From positions 1-64,000 of the forward strand of contig NZ_JAAVKI010000009.1 of assembly GCF_011806525.1 (NCBI RefSeq): a stretch of DNA of 64,000 nt, written 5' to 3'. Position 1 is the stretch's first letter. Each line of letters opens with the position of its first letter. The translations under genes and the position numbers were made by a program. Below the pieces are notes generated by a model. It ran no database searches and had not been told where the DNA came from. It was given only the letters and a program-made list of their open reading frames with translations. Below are positions 9,277 to 17,418 of the stretch, one piece after another. Source of the DNA: Thalassospira sp. HF15 (GTDB lineage: Bacteria > Pseudomonadota > Alphaproteobacteria > Rhodospirillales > Thalassospiraceae).

Positions 9277-9767
9277 GCGTCCGGGGACTCTCTGAGCAAC
9301 AAATCAATCGAAAGTCCGGGGCCGGACATGCCATTGGTCAGGACCGGTTCGCAATGTTCGTTGATGCGCGCGGCAATGCGCTGGCGAAAGCCGCTAAAGC
9401 GTTTTGATTCCACCACATCGACCGGCTCATCAAGATGCACCTCAACCCGGAACACACCGGGTGTCGGCGTTGCATTTACGCTGCGGATAAGCCCGGTCAC
9501 CGCATGACCAAGGTAGGATCCGGCAAATCGTTTGCCGATCCCAAGATCAGACACATTGGTCGGGATATTGCGCCTTGCCATGGCAACGGCGGTGTTCCAG
9601 TCGCGAAAACCGTGGCTTTGTGCCAACAGTTCCAGCGAACCGGCATGCGAGATGGCGACATCACGCGCCGCCAGTGCCTTGCGCAGGCGTTTGGCCTGTG
9701 TCTTGAATTGTTCGGTCGCGTCCGTGTCAATTTCGGCACGACTGATGTTAAGCGTATTTGAAGTCAT
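9273..9767 (-). CDS. Small protein with glyoxalase-related N-terminal domain
   Basis: About 164 aa from the ATG at 9767, chosen because GGAGA lies 5 bp upstream; the open frame extends farther but without a good ribosome site. The segment FKTQAKRLRKALAARDVAIS followed by ELLAQSHGFRDWNTAVAMA is the helical module often fused to glyoxalase-family proteins ('glyoxalase-related protein domain'). Here it stands alone, joined to an unrecognised beta-rich C-terminus. No metal-binding glyoxalase fold is visible. It is translationally coupled to the GIY-YIG gene. Confidence 0.65.
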   Translation of the reverse strand: MTSNTLNISRAEIDTDATEQFKTQAKRLRKALAARDVAISHAGSLELLAQSHGFRDWNTAVAMARRNIPTNVSDLGIGKRFAGSYLGHAVTGLIRSVNATPTPGVFRVEVHLDEPVDVVESKRFSGFRQRIAARINEHCEPVLTNGMSGPGLSIDLLLRESPDA

Positions 9768-10079
9768 TTTCGTCTCCACGCAGGAGGCCGGGTGTCCGCA
9801 TTGCCGGGCCGCATCCTGATCGGGAAACGGGTCCGAAAATTTCATTCCACGCACTTTACCAAAGGCATAAACCTTGCGGACGGCAGGTGTGCGCAACCCT
9901 GCCTGCGTGATTAGAGCAATATCGCGCGCATGACAAGCCTTTCGACCTCATTGAGCGCTGTCGCAAACCGGCCATCGCGCAGAAATTGACAGCCCCCGTG
10001 ACAACAACATATACCAGACAAAAGATGTTTTATCCGGGCCGCATGAACGGCCTGCGATCAATGATAAGGAATAAACGCC
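9768..10079. promoter_or_regulatory. Divergent intergenic region with sigma-70 promoter for bolA
   Basis: This 312-bp gap between the minus-strand glyoxalase-related gene and bolA carries a clear plus-strand promoter: TTGACA at 9986-9991, an 18-bp spacer, and TATACC at 10010-10015. The predicted start is some 55-65 bp upstream of bolA. An AAGGA ribosome site lies 9 bp before the bolA ATG. No gene or RNA element was recognised in the rest. Confidence 0.65.
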
Positions 10080-10313
10080 ATGGCGATGGAAGCCTATGAA
10101 ATCGAAAGCATGATCAAGGAAGCCCTGCCCGATGCACAGGTCCGCATCGAGGATTTGCGCGGCGACGGCGACCATTATGCCGCCATCGTGGTGTCAGAGC
10201 AGTTTCGCGGCAAAACCCGCGTGATGCAGCACCAGATGGTCTATTCCGCGCTTAAGGGAAAAATGGGCGGCGATCTGCACGCGCTTGCGCTGCAGACTTC
10301 TGCACCGGACTAA
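10080..10313 (+). CDS. bolA: BolA family protein
   Basis: A 77-aa BolA/IbaG-type protein. The motif VRIEDLRGDGDHYAAIVVSE and the later QHQMVYSALKGKMGGDLHAL are the conserved BolA helix-strand core, with the histidine-containing end that participates in [2Fe-2S] binding with CGFS glutaredoxins. BolA-Grx pairs handle iron-sulfur trafficking and iron sensing. A matching glutaredoxin (grxD) lies 1.2 kb downstream on the same strand, separated by rarD. A GC-rich hairpin after bolA suggests its mRNA often ends there. Confidence 0.93.
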   Translation: MAMEAYEIESMIKEALPDAQVRIEDLRGDGDHYAAIVVSEQFRGKTRVMQHQMVYSALKGKMGGDLHALALQTSAPD

Positions 10314-10375
10314 GAGCCCACCTTTGGCAGGGGTGATCGCCACCACCTATCAGACCCTGCCTTGCCAACAGATAT

Positions 10376-10408
10376 ACGGGCGCCTTACACCATCGGGCGC
10401 CCGTTGCC
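10376..10408 (+). terminator. Hairpin after bolA
   Basis: Arms ACGGGCGCC (10376-10384) and GGCGCCCGT (10396-10404) match perfectly. The following tract TGCCTTT is a poor U-run, so this may attenuate more than stop transcription. Confidence 0.5.
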
Positions 10409-10485
10409 TTTCAGCCTTGCACTGAATCGGTCCGATGACGTAGCGGCCGGTCACAGCCCCATTAACTGACCACGGCTTTAAAGTT

Positions 10486-11394
10486 ATGTCTTCTCAGGAA
10501 AAACCGGCACTGATCGGCCCCGGCCCCCTCGCAGGTCTTGCTGCCTTCACCGTTTGGGGCACGTTTGGCATTTATTTCAAACTGGTCGCGTTTGCCGGGC
10601 CGGTTGAAATCCTGTCACACCGAATTATCTGGTCCGCGATTTTAACACTGCTTCTGGTATTTGCGCTCGGACGTCGCAAGCAGCTTTGGGCGCTGATTTC
10701 ATCGGCGAGAACGCTTGGCTTTCTGTTTCTGAGCAGTGTTTTGATCGCTGGAAACTGGATCATCTACATTTGGGCCGTCAATAACGCACACGCCCTTGAA
10801 GCCAGCCTTGGCTACTACATCATGCCGTTGGTCATGCTGATTTTGGCCCGGGTTTTCTTTGGCGAAAAACTTAACCGCATTCAGATGATTTCGGTGGCGA
10901 TTTGCACCGTCGGGGTTTTGAACCTTTTGGTGTTTTATGGTCATCTGCCCTGGATTGCGCTTAGCCTGTCGTCGCTATTTGCATTTTATGGCGTGATCCG
11001 CAAATTTGTCCCGGCCGATCCGATTGCCGGTCTTTTTGTTGAATGTGCCCTGCTTGCACCGATGTCACTGGGCTATATGATCTGGCTTGACAGTCACGGC
11101 GGGGCGGCATTTGGCACAATCGGTTTAACGCAAGACGCGCTTTTGATCGGCCTTGGGGTCTGCACCGCGGTGCCGCTGGTTCTGTTTGCCTATGCGGCGC
11201 GCAACATGAAGTTTTCCGCCCTTGGACTGATGCAATATCTCAACCCGACCCTGCAATTCTTTGTCGCGGTTCTGGTTTTCGGCGAGGCCTTTACTCAGGC
11301 CCACATGGTCACCTATGGCTTGGTATGGATTGGCTTGGCGATTTTCACTTGGGACAACCTGCGCACTGCGCGGCAAAATCGCGCCAAGAGTTGA
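10486..11394 (+). CDS. rarD: RarD-like EamA family permease
   Basis: A 302-aa inner-membrane protein with about ten hydrophobic segments in two EamA repeats. The N-terminal LAAFTVWGTFGIYFKLVAFA and the middle WAVNNAHALEASLGYYIMPL are characteristic of the RarD subfamily (DMT superfamily). Substrate is unknown in general; the E. coli founder was named for chloramphenicol phenotypes. It starts 170 bp after bolA and ends 92 bp before grxD, all on the plus strand, which breaks up the usual bolA-grx adjacency. Confidence 0.92.
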   Translation: MSSQEKPALIGPGPLAGLAAFTVWGTFGIYFKLVAFAGPVEILSHRIIWSAILTLLLVFALGRRKQLWALISSARTLGFLFLSSVLIAGNWIIYIWAVNNAHALEASLGYYIMPLVMLILARVFFGEKLNRIQMISVAICTVGVLNLLVFYGHLPWIALSLSSLFAFYGVIRKFVPADPIAGLFVECALLAPMSLGYMIWLDSHGGAAFGTIGLTQDALLIGLGVCTAVPLVLFAYAARNMKFSALGLMQYLNPTLQFFVAVLVFGEAFTQAHMVTYGLVWIGLAIFTWDNLRTARQNRAKS

Positions 11395-11486
11395 CAGAAC
11401 CGCAGGTTCCAGCCATATCTTCGCCCATAAAAGTTTAACCTGAATTTGCGGCCCGAACAGAGCCGCCCAAGCCAAGGACAATCATC

Positions 11487-11819
11487 ATGACCGACAATCC
11501 GGTATTCGAGCGCATCCAGAAAGACGTCAATGACAATGACGTCGTCCTGTTCATGAAGGGTACTGCCATGTTCCCGCAGTGTGGCTTCTCTGCTGCTGTT
11601 GTGCAGGTGCTGGCTGAACTTGGCGTTCAGTTCAAGGATATCAATGTGCTGGTTGACCCGGCAATCCGTCAGGGCATCAAGGACTTTTCCAACTGGCCGA
11701 CCATTCCGCAGCTTTATGTCAAGGGCGAGTTCCTTGGCGGTTGCGACATCGTGCGCGAAATGGCTGCCAGCGGCGAGCTGTCCCAGCACCTTAAAGACAA
11801 GGGTGTTGCTGCCGCTTAA
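11487..11819 (+). CDS. grxD: Monothiol CGFS glutaredoxin Grx4 type
   Basis: A 110-aa monothiol glutaredoxin. The active site is CGFS with C32, preceded by KGTAMFPQ. WPTIPQLYVKGEFLGGCDIV contains the cis-Pro and glutathione-binding residues. These proteins bind a glutathione-ligated [2Fe-2S] cluster and donate or share it with BolA partners. Length is standard for the short single-domain form. A strong terminator follows. Confidence 0.96.
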   Translation: MTDNPVFERIQKDVNDNDVVLFMKGTAMFPQCGFSAAVVQVLAELGVQFKDINVLVDPAIRQGIKDFSNWPTIPQLYVKGEFLGGCDIVREMAASGELSQHLKDKGVAAA

Positions 11820-11842
11820 AGCGCACGCAATTCCAACATTCA

Positions 11843-11878
11843 AACGCGCTGTTCGGTTTTGCCGCCAGCGCGTTTTTT
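11843..11878 (+). terminator. Rho-independent terminator after grxD
   Basis: Stem AACGCGCTG (11843-11851) pairs with CAGCGCGTT (11866-11874), followed by a T-run; it lies 24 bp after the grxD stop. Confidence 0.85.
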
Positions 11879-12012
11879 GTGTTTGCACGACATCAAAACT
11901 CGCCAAATACGATCACAGACACCGCAACATGAAACTATTTCTTGATGGTTTCCGTGTCGTTCCCCATCTTTAGGGCATGCTGCCAATTGCACCACAGGGG
12001 AAGGTCACCGGC

Positions 12013-14211
12013 ATGAAACCATCAATGAGAACAATGGCATGCTTTGCCATCTGGTTATTTGCGATGTCTTTCATTGCACTGACCACGCCTGCACAGGCGC
12101 AAATGGCCGCCGTTGCCCAGATGGGCAGCACCGACGATCCCACCGCAACAGACAGCCCCCCTGCCCCAGAAGACATGGTCACGGAAACCTTCAGCTACTA
12201 TGGGTTCCTTGATGAAGGGGTCGAACGAACCCGCGCCCGCATCAACAAGACGCTTGTTGGTCTTGAAGCTTTTGCCGACGAACTGGACGCCACACTTGAA
12301 TTTCTGTCGACCGATTTTGGTCAGACCGGTCTGATGCGTGTTTTCCTGTTTACCGCAATATTTGTTGGTGTCGGCATTGTGGCCGAACTGATCTATCGTC
12401 GGCTTTCGGCACCAATGTGTGCCTATCTTGAAGCCCGCGCACCGCAAAAGTTCTCCGAACGGCTTAAAAACATTGCCGGGCTTTGCACGCTTTCACTGCT
12501 TTCCCTGTTTGTTTTTGCCATCGGCTCACTTGGTACCTTCATGGTGTTTGACTGGCCCGACATCATGAAGACGGCGATCATGTCGCTTCTGATGGCGTTC
12601 TTTGCGCTTCGTGTCCTGGTCATCGTGCTGCAATTCCTGTTTGCGCCCAAGGCCGCAGGCCTTCGCATGATCAATGTCGCCCCCGATGCGGCCACGGCAC
12701 TGACCAAAAGCCTGACATGGGCCGCCGGGATTTCATTGTTTGCCTTTGCCCTGGCCGGGGTCTTCAGTGCTGCGCCGACGTTCAATTCAGGCGATATCAT
12801 CCTGTTTGATATGGCGGTGGTGATTTCGGTTATCGCCTTTTGCTGGGCAACCCTTTGGCTTGGTCGTTTTTTTGCCACCCACACAGCAAATGCAGACGTT
12901 GAGAAAATCGCATTGCCGACATCCATTGCCCGCCTTTGGCCAGCCATCGTTTGTAGCTGGTTCATTCTGGTCGGCGGGGTGGCGGTCATTGGTGCCGAAC
13001 GCCTTCTCAAGGCGCTTCTCGCCATTGGTCTTGCCTGCCTGTTTGATGTGGTGTTTCGCAACATCATCGAAAGCCAGCATCGCAAGAAACTGCAACTGGC
13101 CGAACAGGAAGCCGCTGAACACAATGCCAGGGCCGAGGCCATCGCCCTTGAAAATGAAGAAGAATTCGAACCCGTACAGCCCAAAAACCCGGTTTTCACC
13201 AAGGTACTGAACCGCGCTGTCAGGCTTTTGGCGTTGGTCTTTGTGCTGGCAAGCTTCTGGCGTATCTGGGGCCTTGACCGTCTGGCCCTTGCCGAGGATG
13301 CCGGGATTGTTGCCCGCATCATCGACAGTTCCACCGAAATCATCATGATCCTTCTGATCGCCGATCTGATCTGGTCACTGATCAAAACCTTCCTTGATGA
13401 ACGCATGAACGCGTCAAATCAGGGCAATGCAGGTGATGAAGGTGGTGGTTCCGGACTGTCACGGGTCGAAACACTTCTGCCATTGCTCAAGAACTTTGCG
13501 CTGACCGTGATTGTCATCATGGTGGCAATGGTGACGCTGTCATCGCTCGGCGTTGATATCGGGCCGCTGATTGCCGGTGCCGGTGTTGTCGGCCTCGCCC
13601 TTGGTTTTGGCAGTCAGGCACTGGTGCGCGATGTGGTGGCGGGGGTGTTCTTCCTGCTTGATGATGCGTTTCGGCTTGGCGAATATATCGAAGTCGACAA
13701 CCTGCGCGGACGGGTCGAAAACATCTCGATCCGCTCCATGCAGTTGCGCCATCACCGCGGTCCGCTTCAGACCGTCCCGTTTGGCGAGATCAAATCCATC
13801 GTCAACCACAGCCGCGACTGGGTCATCGTCAAACTGGAATTCCGCGTGCCGTTTGAAACCGACGTCAACAAGATCAAGAAACTGGTCAAGAAACTGGCGG
13901 CCGAACTTCTGGAAGATCCGCTGATCGGGGATAGCTTCATCGAACCGCTGAAATCCCAGGGCGTGCGCCGAATGGAAGAATTCAACATGGTGATCGGGCT
14001 GAAATACACCTCAAAACCCGGCGAACAGTTCATGATCCGCAAAACCGTCTATCAACGGGTTCTGGCCATGTTCAAGGAAAACGGTATCCAGATGGCTTCG
14101 CGCGACGTCAAGGTCGCCGTGCCAGCAGATGCCACGCCAGAACAAAAGCAGGAAGCCGTGGCCGCAGCCGCCCAGCAGGCGTCCGAGCAGACCAACAAAC
14201 CACCGGCCTGA
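12013..14211 (+). CDS. Large MscS-family mechanosensitive ion channel with signal peptide
   Basis: About 732 aa. The start at 12013 has GGGGAAGG 8 bp upstream; an in-frame ATG 36 bp earlier lacks it. An N-terminal signal peptide (cleavage near AQA) is followed by a periplasmic segment and many membrane helices. The C-terminal third holds the MscS core: the pore helix GPLIAGAGVVGLALGFGSQA, then the beta domain with VRDVVAGVFFLLDDAFRLGE and the cytoplasmic cage. A charged Glu-rich loop lies near residues 355-385. Such channels release solutes on hypoosmotic shock; long forms resemble the YbdG/YjeP/MscK-like group. A convergent rpsD follows, with a shared hairpin terminator between them. Confidence 0.9.
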   Translation: MKPSMRTMACFAIWLFAMSFIALTTPAQAQMAAVAQMGSTDDPTATDSPPAPEDMVTETFSYYGFLDEGVERTRARINKTLVGLEAFADELDATLEFLSTDFGQTGLMRVFLFTAIFVGVGIVAELIYRRLSAPMCAYLEARAPQKFSERLKNIAGLCTLSLLSLFVFAIGSLGTFMVFDWPDIMKTAIMSLLMAFFALRVLVIVLQFLFAPKAAGLRMINVAPDAATALTKSLTWAAGISLFAFALAGVFSAAPTFNSGDIILFDMAVVISVIAFCWATLWLGRFFATHTANADVEKIALPTSIARLWPAIVCSWFILVGGVAVIGAERLLKALLAIGLACLFDVVFRNIIESQHRKKLQLAEQEAAEHNARAEAIALENEEEFEPVQPKNPVFTKVLNRAVRLLALVFVLASFWRIWGLDRLALAEDAGIVARIIDSSTEIIMILLIADLIWSLIKTFLDERMNASNQGNAGDEGGGSGLSRVETLLPLLKNFALTVIVIMVAMVTLSSLGVDIGPLIAGAGVVGLALGFGSQALVRDVVAGVFFLLDDAFRLGEYIEVDNLRGRVENISIRSMQLRHHRGPLQTVPFGEIKSIVNHSRDWVIVKLEFRVPFETDVNKIKKLVKKLAAELLEDPLIGDSFIEPLKSQGVRRMEEFNMVIGLKYTSKPGEQFMIRKTVYQRVLAMFKENGIQMASRDVKVAVPADATPEQKQEAVAAAAQQASEQTNKPPA

Positions 14212-14239
14212 TTGCGGCCCAGCCCAAATTCCAGACAAA

Positions 14240-14272
14240 CAAAAACGCCCGCTGTTTCCAACGGGCGTCTTC
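14240..14272. terminator. Bidirectional terminator between mscS-like gene and rpsD
   Basis: Stem ACGCCCG (14245-14251) pairs with CGGGCGT (14262-14268), with A-rich sequence before and T-rich sequence after, so it can serve both convergent genes. Confidence 0.7.
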
Positions 14273-14301
14273 GTATCGGTTCGTCGCGAAATCCGTAAGG
14301 A

Positions 14302-14919
14302 TTAACGCGAGTAGAATTCGATGACCAGGTTCGGCTGCATCTGAACCGGGTACGGAATTTCTGCGAATTTCGGTACGCGAACGAAGGTGCCTTTGAAGGC
14401 CTTCGCGTCAACGTCGAGATATTCCGGAACGTCACGTTCGTTCAGGTTGGCTGCTTCCATAACCATCGGGATTTCGCGCGAAGCGGATTTCACTTCGACA
14501 ACGTCACCTTCTTTAACAAGGTAGGACGGGATGGTTACTTTCTTGCCGTTGACAAGAATGTGGCCGTGGTTAACGAACTGACGTGCAGCAAACACGGTCG
14601 GAACGAATTTCATGCGGTAGATAACCGCATCAAGGCGCTGCTCAAGAATACCAACCAGATGCTCGGAGGTATCGCCCGGACGACGGGATGCTTCTTTGTA
14701 GTAGCGCAGGAACTGTTTTTCAGAGATCGAGCCGTAGTAGCCTTTGAGCTGCTGTTTGGCGAACAGCTGGGTACCATAGTCGGTCGGCTTCTTACGGCGG
14801 GTTGCGCCGTGCATGCCCGGTGCATATTCGCGCTTGTTCAGCGGCGATTTTGCACGGCCCCAAAGGTTCACACCAAGGCGGCGGTCAATCTTATGCTTTG
14901 CAGCAATACGTTTCGACAT
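14302..14919 (-). CDS. rpsD: 30S ribosomal protein S4
   Basis: A 205-aa S4 protein. It begins [20 protein letters not shown] and shows [15 protein letters not shown], the [20 protein letters not shown] helix and an S4 RNA-binding domain ([20 protein letters not shown]), ending in FYSR. S4 is a primary 16S rRNA-binding assembly protein. As often in alphaproteobacteria it is outside the large ribosomal operon. Codon use is of the highly expressed type. The upstream 388-bp gap would hold its promoter and any leader. Confidence 0.98.
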   Translation of the reverse strand: MSKRIAAKHKIDRRLGVNLWGRAKSPLNKREYAPGMHGATRRKKPTDYGTQLFAKQQLKGYYGSISEKQFLRYYKEASRRPGDTSEHLVGILEQRLDAVIYRMKFVPTVFAARQFVNHGHILVNGKKVTIPSYLVKEGDVVEVKSASREIPMVMEAANLNERDVPEYLDVDAKAFKGTFVRVPKFAEIPYPVQMQPNLVIEFYSR

Positions 14920-15307
14920 TTTGTAACTCTCTTTTTTTAAAGATCACTTATTGTCCCGATAGTTTCCAACCGCCCAAAACCGGATATTTGGCCCGGGCAC
15001 GCGGAACGGGGACGAAACCACCTGTTTCGACCCACTTTCTCGGAAGTGAGGCGCAATATAGAGATCACGGGCCGAGAGTCAAACGAAAATGGCCGTTTTC
15101 ATGGCCTGCCAACGCAAGCAATGCCTGCAGTTTTCGCAAGGCTTCCTCCCCCGACGCAAGTCCTTTCCCGACCAGCCAACATTATCTGGCTGCTTTCCAA
15201 GGGTTTAGATCTGTTTTGACGCCAGATTGACGATTGTCATATCACCCAAAGTCGCCCTCAAATTAAAATATTATCACTAATTAATAATACAGAATTCGGA
15301 GCGCCCC
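14920..15307. promoter_or_regulatory. Intergenic region between rpsD and dsrE-like gene
   Basis: This 388-bp divergent gap must contain the rpsD promoter (minus) and that of the exported DsrE-like gene (plus). The sequence just upstream of 15308 is AT-rich (about 15255-15292), fitting a promoter. I see no credible gene, tRNA or known leader motif. Confidence 0.4.
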
Positions 15308-15766
15308 ATGGACAACTCGACCATTACCCCACGCCGTTTTGCCTTCATGTTGCTGTTGATGGCAATTCTTCTTGTTTTGAATGTCGCCGTCGCCAAGGCC
15401 GATGACAAAATAGACAAGGCCCTGATCATCCTGACCAGCCCATCCCTGCAAACCCAGGGCATGGCGATGGTTCTTGGCAACACCATGCAGGCCCAGGGTG
15501 TCAGGGTCGATGTTCTGTTGTGCGACACGGCAGGCGATCTGGCCTTAAGCACAACCAAAAGCCCAGCCCTTGAACCCAAGAAAGTCACCCCGGAACAACT
15601 TCTGGGCAAGCTGATGAGTGGCGGCGCCTCGGTCAATGTCTGCGCGCTTTATCTTCCCAACAGCAGCCATGATCAAACTGCACTTCGCAGCGGTGTTGGT
15701 GTCGCGACCCCGCCAGCGATGGCCAAAATGATGGTTGATGAAGATACCCGCGTCTTTTCATTCTAA
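15308..15766 (+). CDS. Exported DsrE-like protein
   Basis: A 152-aa protein with an N-terminal hydrophobic segment (FAFMLLLMAILLVLNVAVAK) consistent with a signal peptide or anchor. The mature part, KALIILTSPSLQTQGMAMVL followed by QGVRVDVLLCDTAGDL and a second cysteine in NVCALYLPNS, resembles the DsrE/DsrF sulfurtransferase fold, in which a cysteine carries persulfide. GGAG lies 6 bp before the ATG. It is 20 bp upstream of an exported rhodanese, so the two probably act together on periplasmic sulfur; the substrate is not evident. Confidence 0.75.
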   Translation: MDNSTITPRRFAFMLLLMAILLVLNVAVAKADDKIDKALIILTSPSLQTQGMAMVLGNTMQAQGVRVDVLLCDTAGDLALSTTKSPALEPKKVTPEQLLGKLMSGGASVNVCALYLPNSSHDQTALRSGVGVATPPAMAKMMVDEDTRVFSF

Positions 15767-15786
15767 GCCCAAAGGACCGCAGGAAT

Positions 15787-16368
15787 ATGAACATGTTTAA
15801 AATGCGCCCCGTTTTGGCCGGTCTGGCTTTGCTGTTTGCCATCGCCTTTTCGGCCGCACTCCCAGTCTCGGTCAGGGCTGACGAACTTGGTATTTCCACC
15901 ACCGAGGCGTTCGAGCTTTCATCACAGAAGGACAATGTGCTTTTTGTCGATGTCCGCGATCCGGTGGAAATCCTGTTTATCGGCTTTACCGATGCGGTTG
16001 ATATCAACATCCCCTATCTGATGGTTGATCGCAGCCAATGGGACGCAAAGAAGGGCCGTTTCCGGCTTTATCGCAATCCCGACTTTGCCGCCGAAATCGA
16101 AGCCGCCCTGAAAGCACGCGGCATGGATAAAGACGCCACCGTGATCACCATGTGCCGTTCGGGCAGCGAACGCGGCAAACCCAGTGCAGCCTTCCTGCAG
16201 GAAAACGGTTTTGCCAATGCCCGCTATGTCGTTCATGGTTTTCAGGGCAGCTCCATCAAGGACGGACCGCAAAAAGGCCTCCGCCTATTAAACGGCTGGC
16301 AGAATGACGGTCTGCCTTGGCAAAGCAAACCGAACCCGGACAAGATCTATCGTCTGGACCGGCCATAA
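15787..16368 (+). CDS. Exported rhodanese-domain protein
   Basis: A 193-aa rhodanese-fold protein with a signal peptide ending near VRADE. The domain runs VLFVDVRDPVEILFIGFTDA to the catalytic loop TMCRSGSERGKP, in which C123 is the presumed persulfide cysteine, and on to YVVHGFQGSS. A second ATG at 15793 has a better-spaced AGGA and may be the true start. It is co-directional with the dsrE-like gene 20 bp upstream; together they look like a periplasmic sulfur-relay pair. A strong hairpin terminator follows. Confidence 0.88.
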   Translation: MNMFKMRPVLAGLALLFAIAFSAALPVSVRADELGISTTEAFELSSQKDNVLFVDVRDPVEILFIGFTDAVDINIPYLMVDRSQWDAKKGRFRLYRNPDFAAEIEAALKARGMDKDATVITMCRSGSERGKPSAAFLQENGFANARYVVHGFQGSSIKDGPQKGLRLLNGWQNDGLPWQSKPNPDKIYRLDRP

Positions 16369-16416
16369 CATATAGCAATCGGGTAGTTGCCCCCGGCACG
16401 TTCAACGCAACCAAAG

Positions 16417-16451
16417 AAGGGTTCCCTGATCAAAGTCAGGGAACCCTTTTT
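16417..16451. terminator. Strong bidirectional terminator between rhodanese gene and trmJ
   Basis: Stem AGGGTTCCCTGA pairs with TCAGGGAACCCT, with A-rich and T-rich flanks. It lies between convergent genes and can serve both. Confidence 0.9.
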
Positions 16452-16474
16452 CGTTTTGGCAAATCCGTGCGTTG

Positions 16475-17251
16475 CTATGGCTTGTACTTGCCACCGCGCA
16501 TGGCAACAATCATGCCGCGCAGGGTCTGGACTTCCTGATGGGTCAGGTTGGCACGATTAAAGATGTTGCGGATATTGCGCGCCATACCGGGACGTTTTTC
16601 CGCCACCCGAAAGAAACCCGACTCATCAAGTTCGCGTTCAAGATGCACAAAAAGGTGCTCCATATCGTCCTTGGTCGCCGGGAAAGTATCGGCCATCATC
16701 AACTGATAATCGGGCACATCCACACCGGCCTGCCACCATTCATACCCGATCAGCAAAACCGCCTGCGCCAGGTTAAGCGATGTAAATCCGGGATTGAGCG
16801 GCACGGTCACCACCGCATCGCCCATTGCGATATGTTCGTTGCGAACACCGGTGCGTTCCGGGCCGAACATCACACCGATCTTTTCGCCGCGCGCAATAAC
16901 CGTGCGCATCTCCGGTGCCAAACCCTTGGGGGTGAAGACCGGCTTGATGGCATCACGGGTGCGCGCTGTCGTGACATAAACCCGGTTGAGATCGGCCAGC
17001 GCGTCTTCTTCGCGTTCAAACACCTTGGTATTATCAATAACGATGTCGGCACCCGATGCATTGGCGGTTGCCCGCTCATTGGGCCAGCCATCGCGCGGAC
17101 GCACCAGACGCAAATCCACCAAACCACAATTGAGCATCGCACGCGCCGCCTTGCCGATATTATCGCCAAGCTGCGGTTCTATCAGAATGATCACGGGTGG
17201 ATTGGCAATCCCGCCTGTTTCAGGCTTGGCACTGCCGATGGGCTCGCTCAT
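16475..17251 (-). CDS. trmJ: tRNA (cytidine/uridine-2'-O-)-methyltransferase TrmJ
   Basis: A 258-aa SPOUT methyltransferase that methylates the 2'-OH of nucleotide 32 in tRNA anticodon loops. The N-terminal motif ILIEPQLGDNIGKAARAMLN and VMFGPERTGVRNEHIAM, plus VPLNPGFTSLNLAQAVLL, are the three SAM-binding knot motifs of the TrmH/TrmJ family. A C-terminal helical extension (LERELDESGFFRVAEKRPGM and following) is the TrmJ-type tail. GGAGAAAAG precedes the ATG. The gene is monocistronic, with cimA upstream on the same strand ending in its own terminator. Confidence 0.93.
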   Translation of the reverse strand: MSEPIGSAKPETGGIANPPVIILIEPQLGDNIGKAARAMLNCGLVDLRLVRPRDGWPNERATANASGADIVIDNTKVFEREEDALADLNRVYVTTARTRDAIKPVFTPKGLAPEMRTVIARGEKIGVMFGPERTGVRNEHIAMGDAVVTVPLNPGFTSLNLAQAVLLIGYEWWQAGVDVPDYQLMMADTFPATKDDMEHLFVHLERELDESGFFRVAEKRPGMARNIRNIFNRANLTHQEVQTLRGMIVAMRGGKYKP

Positions 17252-17359
17252 CGCGCTTTTCTCCGGTCGTCACAGGATGGTATTTGCAGGCATCCCCGCT
17301 CATATTGGCGCTTACTTAGCAAAAGCCAACTGTTCGCGCCAGTCTCCATGTATCAAACG

Positions 17360-17389
17360 AAAAAAGCCGAACCTTGACCGGGTCCGGCT
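17360..17389 (-). terminator. Terminator after cimA
   Basis: On the minus strand the stem AGCCGGACC pairs imperfectly with GGTTCGGCT and is followed by TTTTTT, 30 bp after the cimA stop. Confidence 0.8.
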
Positions 17390-17418
17390 GCGTGCATCTT
17401 CGATGCTTGATCACGCAA

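Noticed and set aside
14802..15230. 142-codon plus-strand frame over the rpsD start and gap
   Set aside because: It overlaps rpsD antisense and runs into low-information sequence; no domain.
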